A stretch of 64,000 nt of DNA from assembly GCA_035545555.1 (NCBI GenBank), contig DASZYD010000013.1, forward strand, positions 21,212-85,211. Reading direction: 5' to 3'. The notes under the pieces were generated by a model. The model saw only the letters and a program-made list of their open reading frames with translations, did not search any database and was not told the DNA's origin. Position numbers and translations under genes: made by a program. Below are positions 9,526 to 18,600 of the stretch, one piece after another (the first letter of the stretch is position 1; every line of letters starts with the position of its first letter). Source of the stretch: JANWHZ01 sp035545555. GTDB lineage: Bacteria > Patescibacteriota > Saccharimonadia > Saccharimonadales > UBA4665.

Positions 9526-11706
9526 TTAGAGCACTGGCGGCAGGCCGGTGATCGCCGCATAGCCGCCGCTCGGTTGCGCGGCACCGCGAGGTAGCCAGAG
9601 CTCCGGCGTGTAGTTAAAAACCTCGGCCGCATGGCTTGAACCGGGGGTCGTATCGGTTGTCTTGGCCTGCCCGACCGATCCATAGGTGCGCAGGAACTGG
9701 ACCTGGGTAGCCGCGAAGGCGCCATTGACCAACAATTGTTTGTTGCAATCGGTGTAGTAGTTGGCAGTCGTTGGCGTATAGGGCTTATATTGTGCCCCCT
9801 GGAGGTACGAACACGTGTAGATGCGGCCGCCGGTGCCGCCATCTGCCGCGGCCACGTAGAGGCCATCCAATTGCGTGACGCCGGCGCCGACGTAAATGTT
9901 ACCGCCGATTACCACCAGCCGGTACGAGGGGATGCTTGCCGGGCTGCTCCAGCCGCCGGTGCCCTGGTAGGTGATATTGCCGTTAATGTACACGTCCGCA
10001 CCTTTGACGTACTGCACGACGTGGCTGTTAGTGGCGACTGTCGTACCGGGAATGAGCGTGTCGGTCTGTACCGGCGCTGTTGTAATGCCGCTGGTGAAAT
10101 CGCAGTCAGCACTCACAGCACCCATATCGCCGCCGAATAAACCTCCGGCTGTATCAACGGCAGTAGTATTGGCAAATGACAGGCCTGCCGGTACGGGGCT
10201 GTTGCTGTTCTGGGCGCTCGCGAAATCTTCGATCTGCGCCAATGCCTGCACGGCATACTGTGTGCCGGCGCCGGAGAAGTCGGTGGTGTGATTATTCCAG
10301 CTATAGACGCCGGCATTGGGGTTGGTGGGTGCAGTACTGCCGGCGCACGCATAGGCCGGGCCGCCGCCCGCCTCGACATCGCCGCCATAGACCTGCAAGT
10401 ACGGCAGGTCGACCACCGAGAAAGTAATAGGGCCACCGGTCGCGCCGGGACAGGTAATGGTGACGTTCGCGGCAGTCAACTTCCATGTTACGGTATAGAC
10501 GCCCGCTTTTCCGGTGGGCCCCAGGTTACTGAACGTCGCTGTTGAGGTACCGCCGCTGCCGCCGGCCGCCTGCGAACCACTATAGCTGTAGGTAGCACCA
10601 CTCGGCGGTGTAATTGTCAGGCTCATGGTCGCGCCCGGCGGCGTCTGGCCGACACTGTTGGTCACGCTCACCTGCACCGAAAACTTCGTATACGGGTCAA
10701 GCCTGGCCGGCGTAACGGTCATCCCGCCGCAGCCCAAGCTCACGCACGAGTTCGGCGTATTGGCGTTTGCGACATTGACATACTGCTGCGTACCGACCGT
10801 TCCCGTATCCTTCACCCAGAGGGCCACCCCCTGGGGCCCATAGGGATTGGTGGCTGAGCGCGGGATGTCGATGCGGTGCGAGCCGCCCGACGCCACCGTG
10901 CCCGATTGCCAACTGCCGGTTTTGATATATCCGTTGGTCGATGCGTCCGGGTCGCTCACCGTGACGGTGGCATATTCCGTCCAGGTGGTGGTGTCACAGC
11001 TGAGCGTAATGGTACCGGAGGGATTGCGGTCGATGGGAATGGTACTCAGGCTTGACTCAACGTTGCCGCAGCCTCGGCCGATGATGAACTTGCTGCCGCC
11101 GTTATTCCAATAGAACGTAATGACCGGCGTACCGAAGGTATAGCCATACGGACAGATAGTCATGTGGAAGACATCATCACTGATAGTCGGCGCGTAGGCG
11201 CTGTTAACCTGGCCGCAGAAGGTGTTGTAGTCCGGCATCGAGCTCCAGTTGACGCCGTAGCCAGGACCACCGGCGGCGTAGTGGTTGACCAGATTCTGCC
11301 AGGTGCCAAAGTTGTTCTTGGCATAGTTGACGCCGGCGTTGACGCCGCCGCTGCTTTTGAAGGTGGTGTGGCCAAGCATGGTGTCGATGATGAACGCCGC
11401 GCCGATCCGGCTCTGGTAATTGCCGGAGTTGAGATAACCGCTGATAATACTCTCGAAACTGCCGGGACCCGTCACATTATTGAGCGCCGGTGCCGGAAAG
11501 ACATTCAGCAGATTGTCACCGCCAGTGCCGGTAATTGACGGTACGCCGTTCGCGCCCGAGAAATAGCCGTAGCATGAGGTCGTGCCGAACTCATTCGGCG
11601 CATTGCAGGGAAACGCCGCTGCACTCACCCGCTGATGCTGGAAAAAGAGTCCGATGCAGCCCGCGACGACTGCCACCAGTAGACCAAAGAGTACCTTCTT
11701 GCTCAT
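9526..11706 (-). CDS. Large secreted protein of unknown function
   Basis: The 726-residue protein has a signal peptide (MSKKVLFGLLVAVVAGCIGLFF..., cleavage near ASAA-type VSAAAF). The mature part is rich in Gly, Thr, Ser and Tyr with scattered cysteines and looks beta-rich. A central segment (about residues 335-420) resembles an Ig-like or CARDB-type sandwich. The C-terminal part has repeated short beta turns (DVYINGNITYQG, NIYVGAGVTQLDGLYVAA). No catalytic motif was recognised. The start ATG overlaps the stop of the upstream TPR gene (ATGA), so the two are translationally coupled and probably work together at the envelope. Confidence 0.8.
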   Translation of the reverse strand: MSKKVLFGLLVAVVAGCIGLFFQHQRVSAAAFPCNAPNEFGTTSCYGYFSGANGVPSITGTGGDNLLNVFPAPALNNVTGPGSFESIISGYLNSGNYQSRIGAAFIIDTMLGHTTFKSSGGVNAGVNYAKNNFGTWQNLVNHYAAGGPGYGVNWSSMPDYNTFCGQVNSAYAPTISDDVFHMTICPYGYTFGTPVITFYWNNGGSKFIIGRGCGNVESSLSTIPIDRNPSGTITLSCDTTTWTEYATVTVSDPDASTNGYIKTGSWQSGTVASGGSHRIDIPRSATNPYGPQGVALWVKDTGTVGTQQYVNVANANTPNSCVSLGCGGMTVTPARLDPYTKFSVQVSVTNSVGQTPPGATMSLTITPPSGATYSYSGSQAAGGSGGTSTATFSNLGPTGKAGVYTVTWKLTAANVTITCPGATGGPITFSVVDLPYLQVYGGDVEAGGGPAYACAGSTAPTNPNAGVYSWNNHTTDFSGAGTQYAVQALAQIEDFASAQNSNSPVPAGLSFANTTAVDTAGGLFGGDMGAVSADCDFTSGITTAPVQTDTLIPGTTVATNSHVVQYVKGADVYINGNITYQGTGGWSSPASIPSYRLVVIGGNIYVGAGVTQLDGLYVAAADGGTGGRIYTCSYLQGAQYKPYTPTTANYYTDCNKQLLVNGAFAATQVQFLRTYGSVGQAKTTDTTPGSSHAAEVFNYTPELWLPRGAAQPSGGYAAITGLPPVL

Positions 11707-12278
11707 GCACCGCCCTCCGCCTGCAGTTCCTGAATCGCCTCCTGGTAGCGCCCGATCTGGTTGTGCAGTGTCGGATCGGATGATTGCTGCAACAGGGTTA
11801 CGAGTTGCTGCAGCGTGCTGACCGCCTGACCGGTCTGTTTATTCGCTATGTAGGCGCTGGCCAGCTGGCCTAAAACGGTAATCTGCGAGGAGTTGTCTGC
11901 GGCAATCGCGCTCTGGTAAGCGGTAATCGCTTTATCCGGCTGCTGGTTGTTGTAGTAGGCGGCACCCAGATTGGCGTAGGCAACCGACTTTTGCTGTGCT
12001 GTGGTGGCCTGTCTGAGCGCTGCTTGCGCGTCGGCGAGGTTTTGCGCCGGATTCTGGAAAGAGCTGTTCGGGTGTTGCGAGGCCGTGTTTCCCGAATGTG
12101 AGGGCTTCGGCGCGTGCACATGCTCGATGTAGAAAAAGCCGCCGGTGCCGAGAGCGATAACCACTACCGTAGCGCCCGCAAACAGCCACCGCCGGGACAG
12201 GCGTGGGCGCACGGCCCGCACTGCATCGCTGGTCACTACACCAGTAGTCTTGGGCGCAGGCTGTGCAGACAGGCTCAT
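11703..12278 (-). CDS. Membrane-anchored TPR protein
   Basis: The 191-residue protein has a cytoplasmic basic N-terminus, one transmembrane helix (LFAGATVVVIALGTGGFFYI, about residues 30-50) and an extracytoplasmic tetratricopeptide array (AYANLGAAYYNNQQPDKAITAYQSAIAAD, followed by QLASAYIANKQTGQAVSTLQQLV). TPRs are protein-binding scaffolds. The frame is open further upstream, but the ATG at 12276-12278 is chosen because TATACT lies 9 nt before it. It overlaps the following secreted-protein gene by 4 nt. Confidence 0.8.
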   Translation of the reverse strand: MSLSAQPAPKTTGVVTSDAVRAVRPRLSRRWLFAGATVVVIALGTGGFFYIEHVHAPKPSHSGNTASQHPNSSFQNPAQNLADAQAALRQATTAQQKSVAYANLGAAYYNNQQPDKAITAYQSAIAADNSSQITVLGQLASAYIANKQTGQAVSTLQQLVTLLQQSSDPTLHNQIGRYQEAIQELQAEGGA

Positions 12279-12358
12279 GTCATTCACAGTATAGCAAAAG
12301 CACAAACGGTACCGCCAACCACAACTCCAAAATGTGATGCTTATGCATATAAATATAG

Positions 12359-12387
12359 TTGCACTATGCACAACTAAGAGATATAGT
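12359..12387 (+). promoter_or_regulatory. Sigma70-type promoter of the small membrane-protein gene
   Basis: TTGCAC (12359-12364), 17-nt spacer, TATAGT (12382-12387). The downstream gene has a Shine-Dalgarno AGAGG (12402-12406) before its GTG. Confidence 0.55.
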
Positions 12388-12414
12388 GATACTAAAATAA
12401 TAGAGGCGGCAGCA

Positions 12415-12651
12415 GTGCTGACATTTATCATGCTGGGGCTGGTTCCGGGCACGGACGTTCAGATCAGTTTTGCAGACTGGGAACTGCTGATGGCTGGCCT
12501 GGTGCTTGTCTCTCTACTCTATGTTGCCTACAAGAAGCAGGCCGGCAAACTCCGTCTGCGCCTATCCCGCCTGGCAGCGCTTGGCGCGGTACCACAGCCT
12601 GCAGCCGAACGCCCCCGGCAACGCCGCCGGCTTACGCAGCACTTGGCATAA
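12415..12651 (+). CDS. Small single-pass membrane protein
   Basis: This 78-residue product is unknown. It has an N-terminal hydrophobic segment, a second stronger helix (WELLMAGLVLVSLLYVAYKK, about residues 23-42) and a basic Arg/Pro/Gln tail that should stay in the cytoplasm. The GTG start is chosen because AGAGG lies 8 nt upstream, behind a good promoter. The 3' end overlaps the convergent exonuclease gene by 20 nt. It could be a chance frame, but promoter, ribosome site and hydrophobic profile agree. Confidence 0.55.
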   Translation: MLTFIMLGLVPGTDVQISFADWELLMAGLVLVSLLYVAYKKQAGKLRLRLSRLAALGAVPQPAAERPRQRRRLTQHLA

Positions 12652-14074
12652 GCGACTCGCCATACAGGCGCAGTTCTTCGAGCAGATACCGCTGCCTGCC
12701 CGTCGTTGACGGCAGCGCGGCCAAGGTCTGCAGGCGTGCAAAATAGCTTGCCAGGCGGCTTTTCTGGCCACCATCGAACAGCCGGTGCGCGCAGAAAGCT
12801 TCCCAGGCGCTACGCTCATCACTCGTCAGGTGCTCCGGATAGTTTCGCGCTTTATAGAGCGGCAGGAGTGCCGCCAGCCGTTGATCGGTAAAGCGTACCA
12901 ATGAGGCGCCAAGCTCATCCGGTGCCGCCGCCAGCACCGTTTCCAATCTGGCGCGGTCCTGATCACCCACAAAGCCGTCGTAGAGTTGCGCGTCCACTGT
13001 CTGCTCATCAGTGACCAGCGCCGTCTGCTGGTCGCGCGTAAGCGACGCCAACGCCTCAGTGACCCGCTCGGCGAAATCGGTGAGCTTACGTAGCTCCGTA
13101 CGGTTTGCTTCGATACCGTCCATGTCGAGCTTGAGGCGCGTACGGCTCGCGGCATCCAGCACGCTCAGGGGCGCCACCGCCGGGCACTTGTTGTACCGTA
13201 GCGTCTTTACCGGCAGGGCCGGTTCGTCGGCCGGGCGGTCTTTGCGCCAGCGCAGGCGCTCGGCCAGCTGCTTGACCGACAGCTTGGCAAACGGCGCCGG
13301 ATCGAAGCGCAAGTCATACACGACGGCGCCGCCGTTCTGGCTTGCCTCGGCAAGCATCACGGCTACGGTCGTCTTTTCGAACTCGCCGGGGTACTTGCCC
13401 GAGGTGTAGACAAACGGCTGACGCGTTTGCACCAGGGCGGCTACGTTGCGTTTGTCGCGCATGTCCAGGAGAAATTGGAAAAGCTTCGGCTGCTTGGTCT
13501 TGATAAGTTTGGCAACAGCGATGGTCGCCTGCACGTCGCTGAGCGCATCATGGGCATTCTCGTGGTCCAGTCCGTTCACGGACGTCAGCAGCTCCAGCCG
13601 GTTGGTGGCCGCGCCGTCCGAAGCAAACGGCCAAGTAATACCTTCCGGCCGGAGCGCCCGCGTCATTCGCACGACGTCAAGCAGATCCCAGCGCGAACAG
13701 TTATCACACCATTGCCAGCGGTACGCATCGTAGAAATTGCGGTACTGCAAAAAGCGCATAAACTCATCATCGAACCGTACCGAGTTGTACCCCAAGAAGA
13801 TGGTACCCGGTACGCAGATATCGGTATAAAAACGCTTGAGAAACGCCGCTTCGGTTATACCGTCTGCCAGCGTCATCTGCGGCGTGATGCCGGTGACCAG
13901 CACGGCATCCGGGTCGGGCAAGACGTCGGGCGTCAGCTTGATCAGCTGATTGACCGGCTCGCCGACAGGCTTGAGGTCCATATCGGTACGCTGGCCGGCG
14001 AACTGCATAATGCGAGCGGCGCGAGGATCGATGCCGCTCGTTTCCAGATCATAAAAGAAAAAACTGGCGGCCAT
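12632..14074 (-). CDS. sbcB: Exodeoxyribonuclease I
   Basis: ExoI degrades single-stranded DNA 3' to 5' and acts in recombination and mismatch repair. The 480-residue protein has the DEDDh exonuclease core: FFFYDLETSGID (Asp/Glu pair), GYNSVRFDDEFMR and HDALSDVQATIAVA (catalytic His/Asp), followed by the SH3-like and helical C-terminal domains of ExoI (RLKLDMDGIEANRTEL onward). Length matches the E. coli enzyme (475). TACACT lies 7 nt before the ATG. ExoI is otherwise mainly proteobacterial and is known from Saccharibacteria. Confidence 0.93.
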   Translation of the reverse strand: MAASFFFYDLETSGIDPRAARIMQFAGQRTDMDLKPVGEPVNQLIKLTPDVLPDPDAVLVTGITPQMTLADGITEAAFLKRFYTDICVPGTIFLGYNSVRFDDEFMRFLQYRNFYDAYRWQWCDNCSRWDLLDVVRMTRALRPEGITWPFASDGAATNRLELLTSVNGLDHENAHDALSDVQATIAVAKLIKTKQPKLFQFLLDMRDKRNVAALVQTRQPFVYTSGKYPGEFEKTTVAVMLAEASQNGGAVVYDLRFDPAPFAKLSVKQLAERLRWRKDRPADEPALPVKTLRYNKCPAVAPLSVLDAASRTRLKLDMDGIEANRTELRKLTDFAERVTEALASLTRDQQTALVTDEQTVDAQLYDGFVGDQDRARLETVLAAAPDELGASLVRFTDQRLAALLPLYKARNYPEHLTSDERSAWEAFCAHRLFDGGQKSRLASYFARLQTLAALPSTTGRQRYLLEELRLYGESLMPSAA

Positions 14075-14116
14075 GTGTCTCAGTGTAACACAGGGGGTGA
14101 CTGCCCGCAGGACGCA

Positions 14117-14875
14117 TTATTGGCCGGTCGTCGCAGCTTCCAGCAGCGCTAAGCGCGACAGGCTCTGAGCGGCTGGGGCCTGGGACGTTTCGGGCCTCGT
14201 ATCGGGACCGCCAGCTAGCATGAGCGGCACCGTATCCACCAAACACAGACGATCTTCGGCATCAAAGCCCAGGTTGCCGTCACCGGCCAGATCAGGTACA
14301 AAGCGTTTCTCATCCACCATTGCACGGGCACCAGCACAGAAATCCCGGAGTTGCCCCATTGCCATTGGGGATAGTGACTCCAGCCGCTTCAGGTCGACTC
14401 CGTGCAAGCCGGCCACAAAAGGCTGCCGGGCCATGATAACCTGGACATCAGGCCGCAATGGGTGCGGTTCAATACTAAAGCGCTGCGTAAGGGCAAATGA
14501 ACCGATATATTGCCGGACCAGCTCCTGGCCGGCGGCCATAGCTTTGACCACTGTCTCGTTTTGCTGCCTGTCCTGGTGTGCACTGTTGCGGTGGATCTTC
14601 AATACTTCGTCATCCTGCCGCACAACCGTTGAGAAATAGCCGCTTCCAAACAGGTGCATGCCATGGCGCTCATAGGGCACTGCTGCAGCGCGCCGGGCTA
14701 TAGTTGCCAGGGGTTCGTTTGTAGCCAGCTCGACAGCCATCATTGCCAGTTTATTCAGTGATGGGGACAGTTCGCGGTTCTGCCTTACAAACTCCTGTCG
14801 CAGTGGCGAATCCGGTCCGCAGAACAGCTGCTCGTAGAACTTATTGACAAGGTGGTCACGATGCCTCACCTTCAT
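14117..14875 (-). CDS. Divergent protein-kinase/APH-like protein
   Basis: The 252-residue protein has no certain family. It shows marks of a kinase fold: a glycine-loop-like segment (HLFGSGYFSTVVRQDDEVLKI) with the lysine of a VLK motif near residue 94, a catalytic-loop-like FVPDLAGDGNLGF with Asp and Asn, and LCLVDT where kinases have DFG (near residue 218). The usual HRD histidine-arginine pair is missing, so it may be an atypical kinase, an aminoglycoside-phosphotransferase relative, or a pseudokinase. TATAGT lies 6 nt before the ATG. Confidence 0.65.
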   Translation of the reverse strand: MKVRHRDHLVNKFYEQLFCGPDSPLRQEFVRQNRELSPSLNKLAMMAVELATNEPLATIARRAAAVPYERHGMHLFGSGYFSTVVRQDDEVLKIHRNSAHQDRQQNETVVKAMAAGQELVRQYIGSFALTQRFSIEPHPLRPDVQVIMARQPFVAGLHGVDLKRLESLSPMAMGQLRDFCAGARAMVDEKRFVPDLAGDGNLGFDAEDRLCLVDTVPLMLAGGPDTRPETSQAPAAQSLSRLALLEAATTGQ

Positions 14876-14928
14876 GCCTATACTATAACATAGATGTACT
14901 ACGTACGCAAGTTGGCACCTCGTCCAAG

Positions 14929-16203
14929 CTAATAGACAAAGCTGCCGCGGCCGATGTGGACGCGCTGGCCGGGCAGGATGCCCTGGCGCTGCAGCTCGTG
15001 CAGCACGCCGTGGCGCTGGAGGATATCGCGCAGGCGCCGCAGCGCCTCTTCGTTGCCAAAGTCGGTGCGGGCAGCAAAGTGCTCCAGCTTGGTGCCGCGC
15101 ACGACAAATGCATCATCGTGCCGTTCGACCGTCCAGGCGTCAGCCGTCTCGGCCAGGCTATGCACCGGCACCGCCTCGCGTGGAAGAGCTTCTGCTGCTG
15201 CGGCCTGGCGCGCCTCGGCAACCGCCTCCTTGACGGCGAACAGTAGTTCACGCAGGCCCGTGCCGGCTTGCGCCGAAACGGCATAGAGCGGCGTGCCGTG
15301 CGGCACGGCCTGGTGCAGCCGGGCAAGCAGATCATCGACGATTTCCTCATCCAGCCCCTCGGTTTTGTTCAGCGCAACGATGACCGGACGCTCTGCTAAC
15401 CGTTTGTCGTACTTCCGCAGTTCGCCAGTAACCGTATGGTACGCCGCGACTACATCGTCCTGGTAGGCGTCGATCATGTGCAGCAGTACCGCCGTGCGTT
15501 CGATGTGGCGCAGAAACTCATGGCCCAGACCCTTACCTTCGCTGGCACCTTCGATCAATCCCGGGATGTCGGCAAACAGCAGGCTGGTGTCCTGATCGAT
15601 ATCCACCATGCCGAGATTGGGCGTCAGGGTCGTAAACGGATAATCGGCGATTTCCGGCCGGGCGTTGCTGATACGCGCGAGGAGCGTGGACTTACCGGCG
15701 TTCGGCAGGCCCACCAGACCGACATCGGCGATCATTTTCAGTTCCAGCTTGAGTTCGTAGGCCTCGCCCGGTTCGCCTTTTTCGGCGAATTTCGGCGCCT
15801 GCCGCGTGCTGTTCACAAAGTGCGCATTGCCAAAGCCGCCACGGCCGCCGTGGGCGATAATCGCCCGCTGCCCGTCGTTTGTCAGGTCTGCCAGCTGCCG
15901 CCCATCATCAGTGGTGACAACCGTGCCGACCGGCACATCCACCAGCAAATCGTCGCCGTTTTTGCCGTGCATGCGCTTCTTGTCGCCGGGCACACCGGCT
16001 GCGGCACGCAGCTCTTTTTGGAAGCGGAACCGCGCCAGGGTATTTTGGTTGCGGCTGGCCACAAAAATCACATTGCCGCCACGGCCGCCGTCGCCGCCGT
16101 CCGGCCCGCCCTTGGCAACGAACTTCTCATGGCGGAAGCTGACCCGGCCGTTACCGCCGTCCCCGGCAGCCACCGTCACCGCAACCGTATCGATAAAATG
16201 CAT
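14929..16203 (-). CDS. obgE: Obg family GTPase
   Basis: Obg binds the 50S subunit and links ribosome assembly to growth state. The glycine-rich Obg domain fills residues 1-158 (AGDGGNGRVSFRHEKF, GGDGGRGGNV). The G domain follows with G1 GLPNAGKST, G2 YPFTTLTPNLG, G3 DIPGLIEGA, G4 NKTE and G5 SAQAG. The last ~80 residues form the OCT domain. The ATG at 16201-16203 lies 6 nt after TATACT; an upstream in-frame extension lacks family similarity. Confidence 0.96.
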   Translation of the reverse strand: MHFIDTVAVTVAAGDGGNGRVSFRHEKFVAKGGPDGGDGGRGGNVIFVASRNQNTLARFRFQKELRAAAGVPGDKKRMHGKNGDDLLVDVPVGTVVTTDDGRQLADLTNDGQRAIIAHGGRGGFGNAHFVNSTRQAPKFAEKGEPGEAYELKLELKMIADVGLVGLPNAGKSTLLARISNARPEIADYPFTTLTPNLGMVDIDQDTSLLFADIPGLIEGASEGKGLGHEFLRHIERTAVLLHMIDAYQDDVVAAYHTVTGELRKYDKRLAERPVIVALNKTEGLDEEIVDDLLARLHQAVPHGTPLYAVSAQAGTGLRELLFAVKEAVAEARQAAAAEALPREAVPVHSLAETADAWTVERHDDAFVVRGTKLEHFAARTDFGNEEALRRLRDILQRHGVLHELQRQGILPGQRVHIGRGSFVY

Positions 16204-16235
16204 AGCTGTAGTATACCTTGCCAGCGGGTATTGCC

Positions 16236-17354
16236 CTACGGCTTGGTGATGTAACGGTAGGTGCCGACCGAGACCCAACCCTGCCCGACCTTATCAAAAC
16301 CGCCGCCGTCGCCATAGTTGTTCATGTCGCGGATCTCTACTTGGCTGCCGTCAGCGTTAATCGCGATGACGATGCCGACGTGACCCAGCGCACCGGCGTC
16401 AGTTTGGGCAATTGCGCCGACTGTCGGTACCGAACTGACATGCCAGCCGGCCGCGAGCGCGCCATTGTCCCATGTATCGGCGTTGCCCCAGTTGGCGGGC
16501 ACGGCAATCTGGGTCGCCACATACCACGTACAGTTGCCGAAGTCGTAGCCGTTAAATCCATATATGGCGCCTGTTCCCCAGGCAAAGCCGCTATATGAGG
16601 AACTCGTGTACGTATAGACCGGTACGATGACACCATCAGGGATAATAATCTGCTCGCCCACGTGCAGGCCCGCCAGCTCGGCGTCGTTATAGGCGATGAT
16701 CTTGTCTTTGCTGGCCTTAAACTTGCTGGCCAGACTATCCGGCGTGTCGCCCGCCCGTACCGTGTAGACGATACCGTTGACCGGCGGAATTACCAGCGCC
16801 TGTCCGGCATTCAGGTAATCGCTGAGCAGACCGTTCGACCACAAGATACTGTTCGAGTTCACGCCAAACTTTGCCGCCAAGCTTGACACGGTATCGCCCG
16901 TCTGCGTGGTGTAGTGATGGATATCTTTGTTGGAGACAAAGGCCGACGACACCGCCTGCGGCTTGTTCACCACCGTCGTGTCGGTTGATGCAACCGCCAG
17001 CTGAATACTTGCCGAATCGGCCTGGTTGCTGACGGCCGGTGCTTCGGGCAGGTTGGCCATACGCGCAACGGTCAAGGCAATATTCACCGAGGCCAGCTGG
17101 TCGACCGGTGCGGTTACTATCTGGTCGTTCGCCGTCTGGGCAGCCGACTGCAGTGATCCGTTCGCCCGGCCCGGATCCAGCACGACGATGCCGACAACGA
17201 TGAGCAGGACCGCGACGTTGGCACACACTAACCCAACGCGCACGGCGCGTCGTTGCAGCGACTTCTTGAGCAGCTGGCTGCGCCACCGGCCGAACAGTGT
17301 CGCTCCGGACGCCATTTTAAGCGGCGTCCACCGGGTGCGCGCCAGACCACGCAA
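16236..17354 (-). CDS. Membrane-anchored LysM-LysM-CHAP cell-wall hydrolase
   Basis: The protein has a basic N-terminus, one transmembrane helix (VGLVCANVAVLLIVVGIVVL, about residues 40-60), two LysM peptidoglycan-binding modules (HYTTQTGDTVSSLAAKFGV and YTVRAGDTPDSLASKFKA) and a C-terminal CHAP domain with GNCTWYVA (catalytic Cys) and GHVGIV (catalytic His). CHAP enzymes are cysteine amidases/endopeptidases, so it probably cuts wall peptides. The start is unsure. TTG at 17352-17354 is used here. AAGGAG at 17375-17380 is 5 nt before an in-frame ATT at 17367-17369, which may be the true, unusual start. Confidence 0.9.
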   Translation of the reverse strand: MRGLARTRWTPLKMASGATLFGRWRSQLLKKSLQRRAVRVGLVCANVAVLLIVVGIVVLDPGRANGSLQSAAQTANDQIVTAPVDQLASVNIALTVARMANLPEAPAVSNQADSASIQLAVASTDTTVVNKPQAVSSAFVSNKDIHHYTTQTGDTVSSLAAKFGVNSNSILWSNGLLSDYLNAGQALVIPPVNGIVYTVRAGDTPDSLASKFKASKDKIIAYNDAELAGLHVGEQIIIPDGVIVPVYTYTSSSYSGFAWGTGAIYGFNGYDFGNCTWYVATQIAVPANWGNADTWDNGALAAGWHVSSVPTVGAIAQTDAGALGHVGIVIAINADGSQVEIRDMNNYGDGGGFDKVGQGWVSVGTYRYITKP

Positions 17355-17369
17355 CGATGTGTTACTAAT

Positions 17370-17492
17370 ACAAACTCCTTGGGGCCGTCATGTGCCGGCC
17401 CGCGTACTGCCATCGGCGCGAAGCCAAGGCAAGACATTCACGCAGCATGTTCCGCCGCCACCGTGGCTACCCGCTACGCGCACACCATTATA
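17370..17492 (-). promoter_or_regulatory. Extended -10 promoter and ~110-nt leader of the LysM-CHAP gene
   Basis: TGGTATAAT (TATAAT at 17487-17492) is an extended -10. The transcript would have a GC-rich leader of about 110 nt with several short inverted repeats before AAGGAG. Such long leaders are unusual in this window. I could not match the leader to a known riboswitch. Confidence 0.45.
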
Positions 17493-17538
17493 CCAGAAAC
17501 GGCACACTAACAGCGTAGCGTCAGCTTCGGCGCGTACA

Positions 17539-18600
17539 CTACTGGGCCTCGCTGCAGAGCTTATGGCAGTATTTGCTGACGTTGGCATTGTGCTCGTCAA
17601 GCGTCTTGGCAAAGTGTGTCACGCCGTCGTCGCCGGTCACAAAGTACAGCCAATCAGTATTTGCCGGGTGCGCCACCGCTTGCAGGGAGCTGTCGCTGAT
17701 AGTGCCGATCGGCCCCGGCGGCAAGCCTTTGTGCAACAGTGTGTTATACGGCGAGTCGTAATCAGTGGTCGGCGTTACGCCGGCCTTGACTGCCCCATAG
17801 TAAGCCGTCACGTCCGACCCCAGCGGCATATCAATCTGCAGCCGCTTTAAGAATACCTGGGCAGCCTGATTGCGGTCATTCTGGCCGGGTACCTCCTGTT
17901 CAACGATAGAGGCGATGGTAACTCCCTGGTACACCGTCAGCCCCTCTGCCGCAAAGCTTGCTCGTATGGAGCTGGTGAGATGTGTCTGCATCTCGGCTAA
18001 TGACTCGCCGATGATCTGCTTGGGGTCAGTACCGGCCGTCTTCTGGAAGCTGTCCGGGTAGAGGAAGCCTTCGAGACTGGCACCGGGCGGATTGTCTGCC
18101 AACGCCGGATAGGTGGCACGGTACTGCGATACGTCGAGCGCCGCGTCTACGGCAGCGGCGTTAAACCCGGCTTTGATAAACGATGAGCGGATCTGGTCGA
18201 GCCGCTGGCCGGGCAGAATCGTGACCAGATCAGTCGCAATCTTGCCCTGCACCATTGCCTCGGCAATCTCGGCCGTACTCTGGCTGGACATAAACCGGTA
18301 GGTGCCGGCCTGCAGTTTGTCGCGGTCATTATGCGTGCTGACGTACCAATCGAAGGCGCGGCTGCTGCGGATAAGACCGGCCGCCTGCAGCGACTCCCCG
18401 ATCTGCGATGCGGTCGAGCCGTCGGCTACCGTAAAGTAGTGCACCGCCGAACTGCTGCCGACCGGGCGGAGCTGTACGTCGTACCAGCGCTGTACCGCCA
18501 CTGTACCGCCGGCCGCCAGGATGATGAGAATAAGCAGGATGAGCCAGACACGGCGGGGGATGCGATGGCGACGGATTGGCCGAGTATTATAGGTGGTCAT
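17539..18600 (-). CDS. mltG: Endolytic murein transglycosylase MltG
   Basis: MltG cleaves nascent glycan strands and sets their length. The 353-residue protein has a basic cytoplasmic tail, a transmembrane helix (VWLILLILIILAAGGTVAV, residues 19-37), a LysM-like region (VADGSTASQIGESLQAAGLI), and the YceG core with LEGFLYPDSF and the catalytic glutamate in IASIVEQEVPGQNDR. The start at 18598-18600 has GGAGG 8 nt upstream and overlaps the end of ruvX by 14 nt. Confidence 0.94.
   Translation of the reverse strand: MTTYNTRPIRRHRIPRRVWLILLILIILAAGGTVAVQRWYDVQLRPVGSSSAVHYFTVADGSTASQIGESLQAAGLIRSSRAFDWYVSTHNDRDKLQAGTYRFMSSQSTAEIAEAMVQGKIATDLVTILPGQRLDQIRSSFIKAGFNAAAVDAALDVSQYRATYPALADNPPGASLEGFLYPDSFQKTAGTDPKQIIGESLAEMQTHLTSSIRASFAAEGLTVYQGVTIASIVEQEVPGQNDRNQAAQVFLKRLQIDMPLGSDVTAYYGAVKAGVTPTTDYDSPYNTLLHKGLPPGPIGTISDSSLQAVAHPANTDWLYFVTGDDGVTHFAKTLDEHNANVSKYCHKLCSEAQ

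Noticed and set aside
11535..11783. Plus-strand frames opposite the secreted-protein genes
   Set aside because: They are antisense shadows with no start signals and low-complexity products.
17370..17487. c-di-AMP (ydaO-type) riboswitch before the LysM-CHAP gene
   Set aside because: The context fits, but I could not find the conserved riboswitch core; only kept as an unidentified leader.
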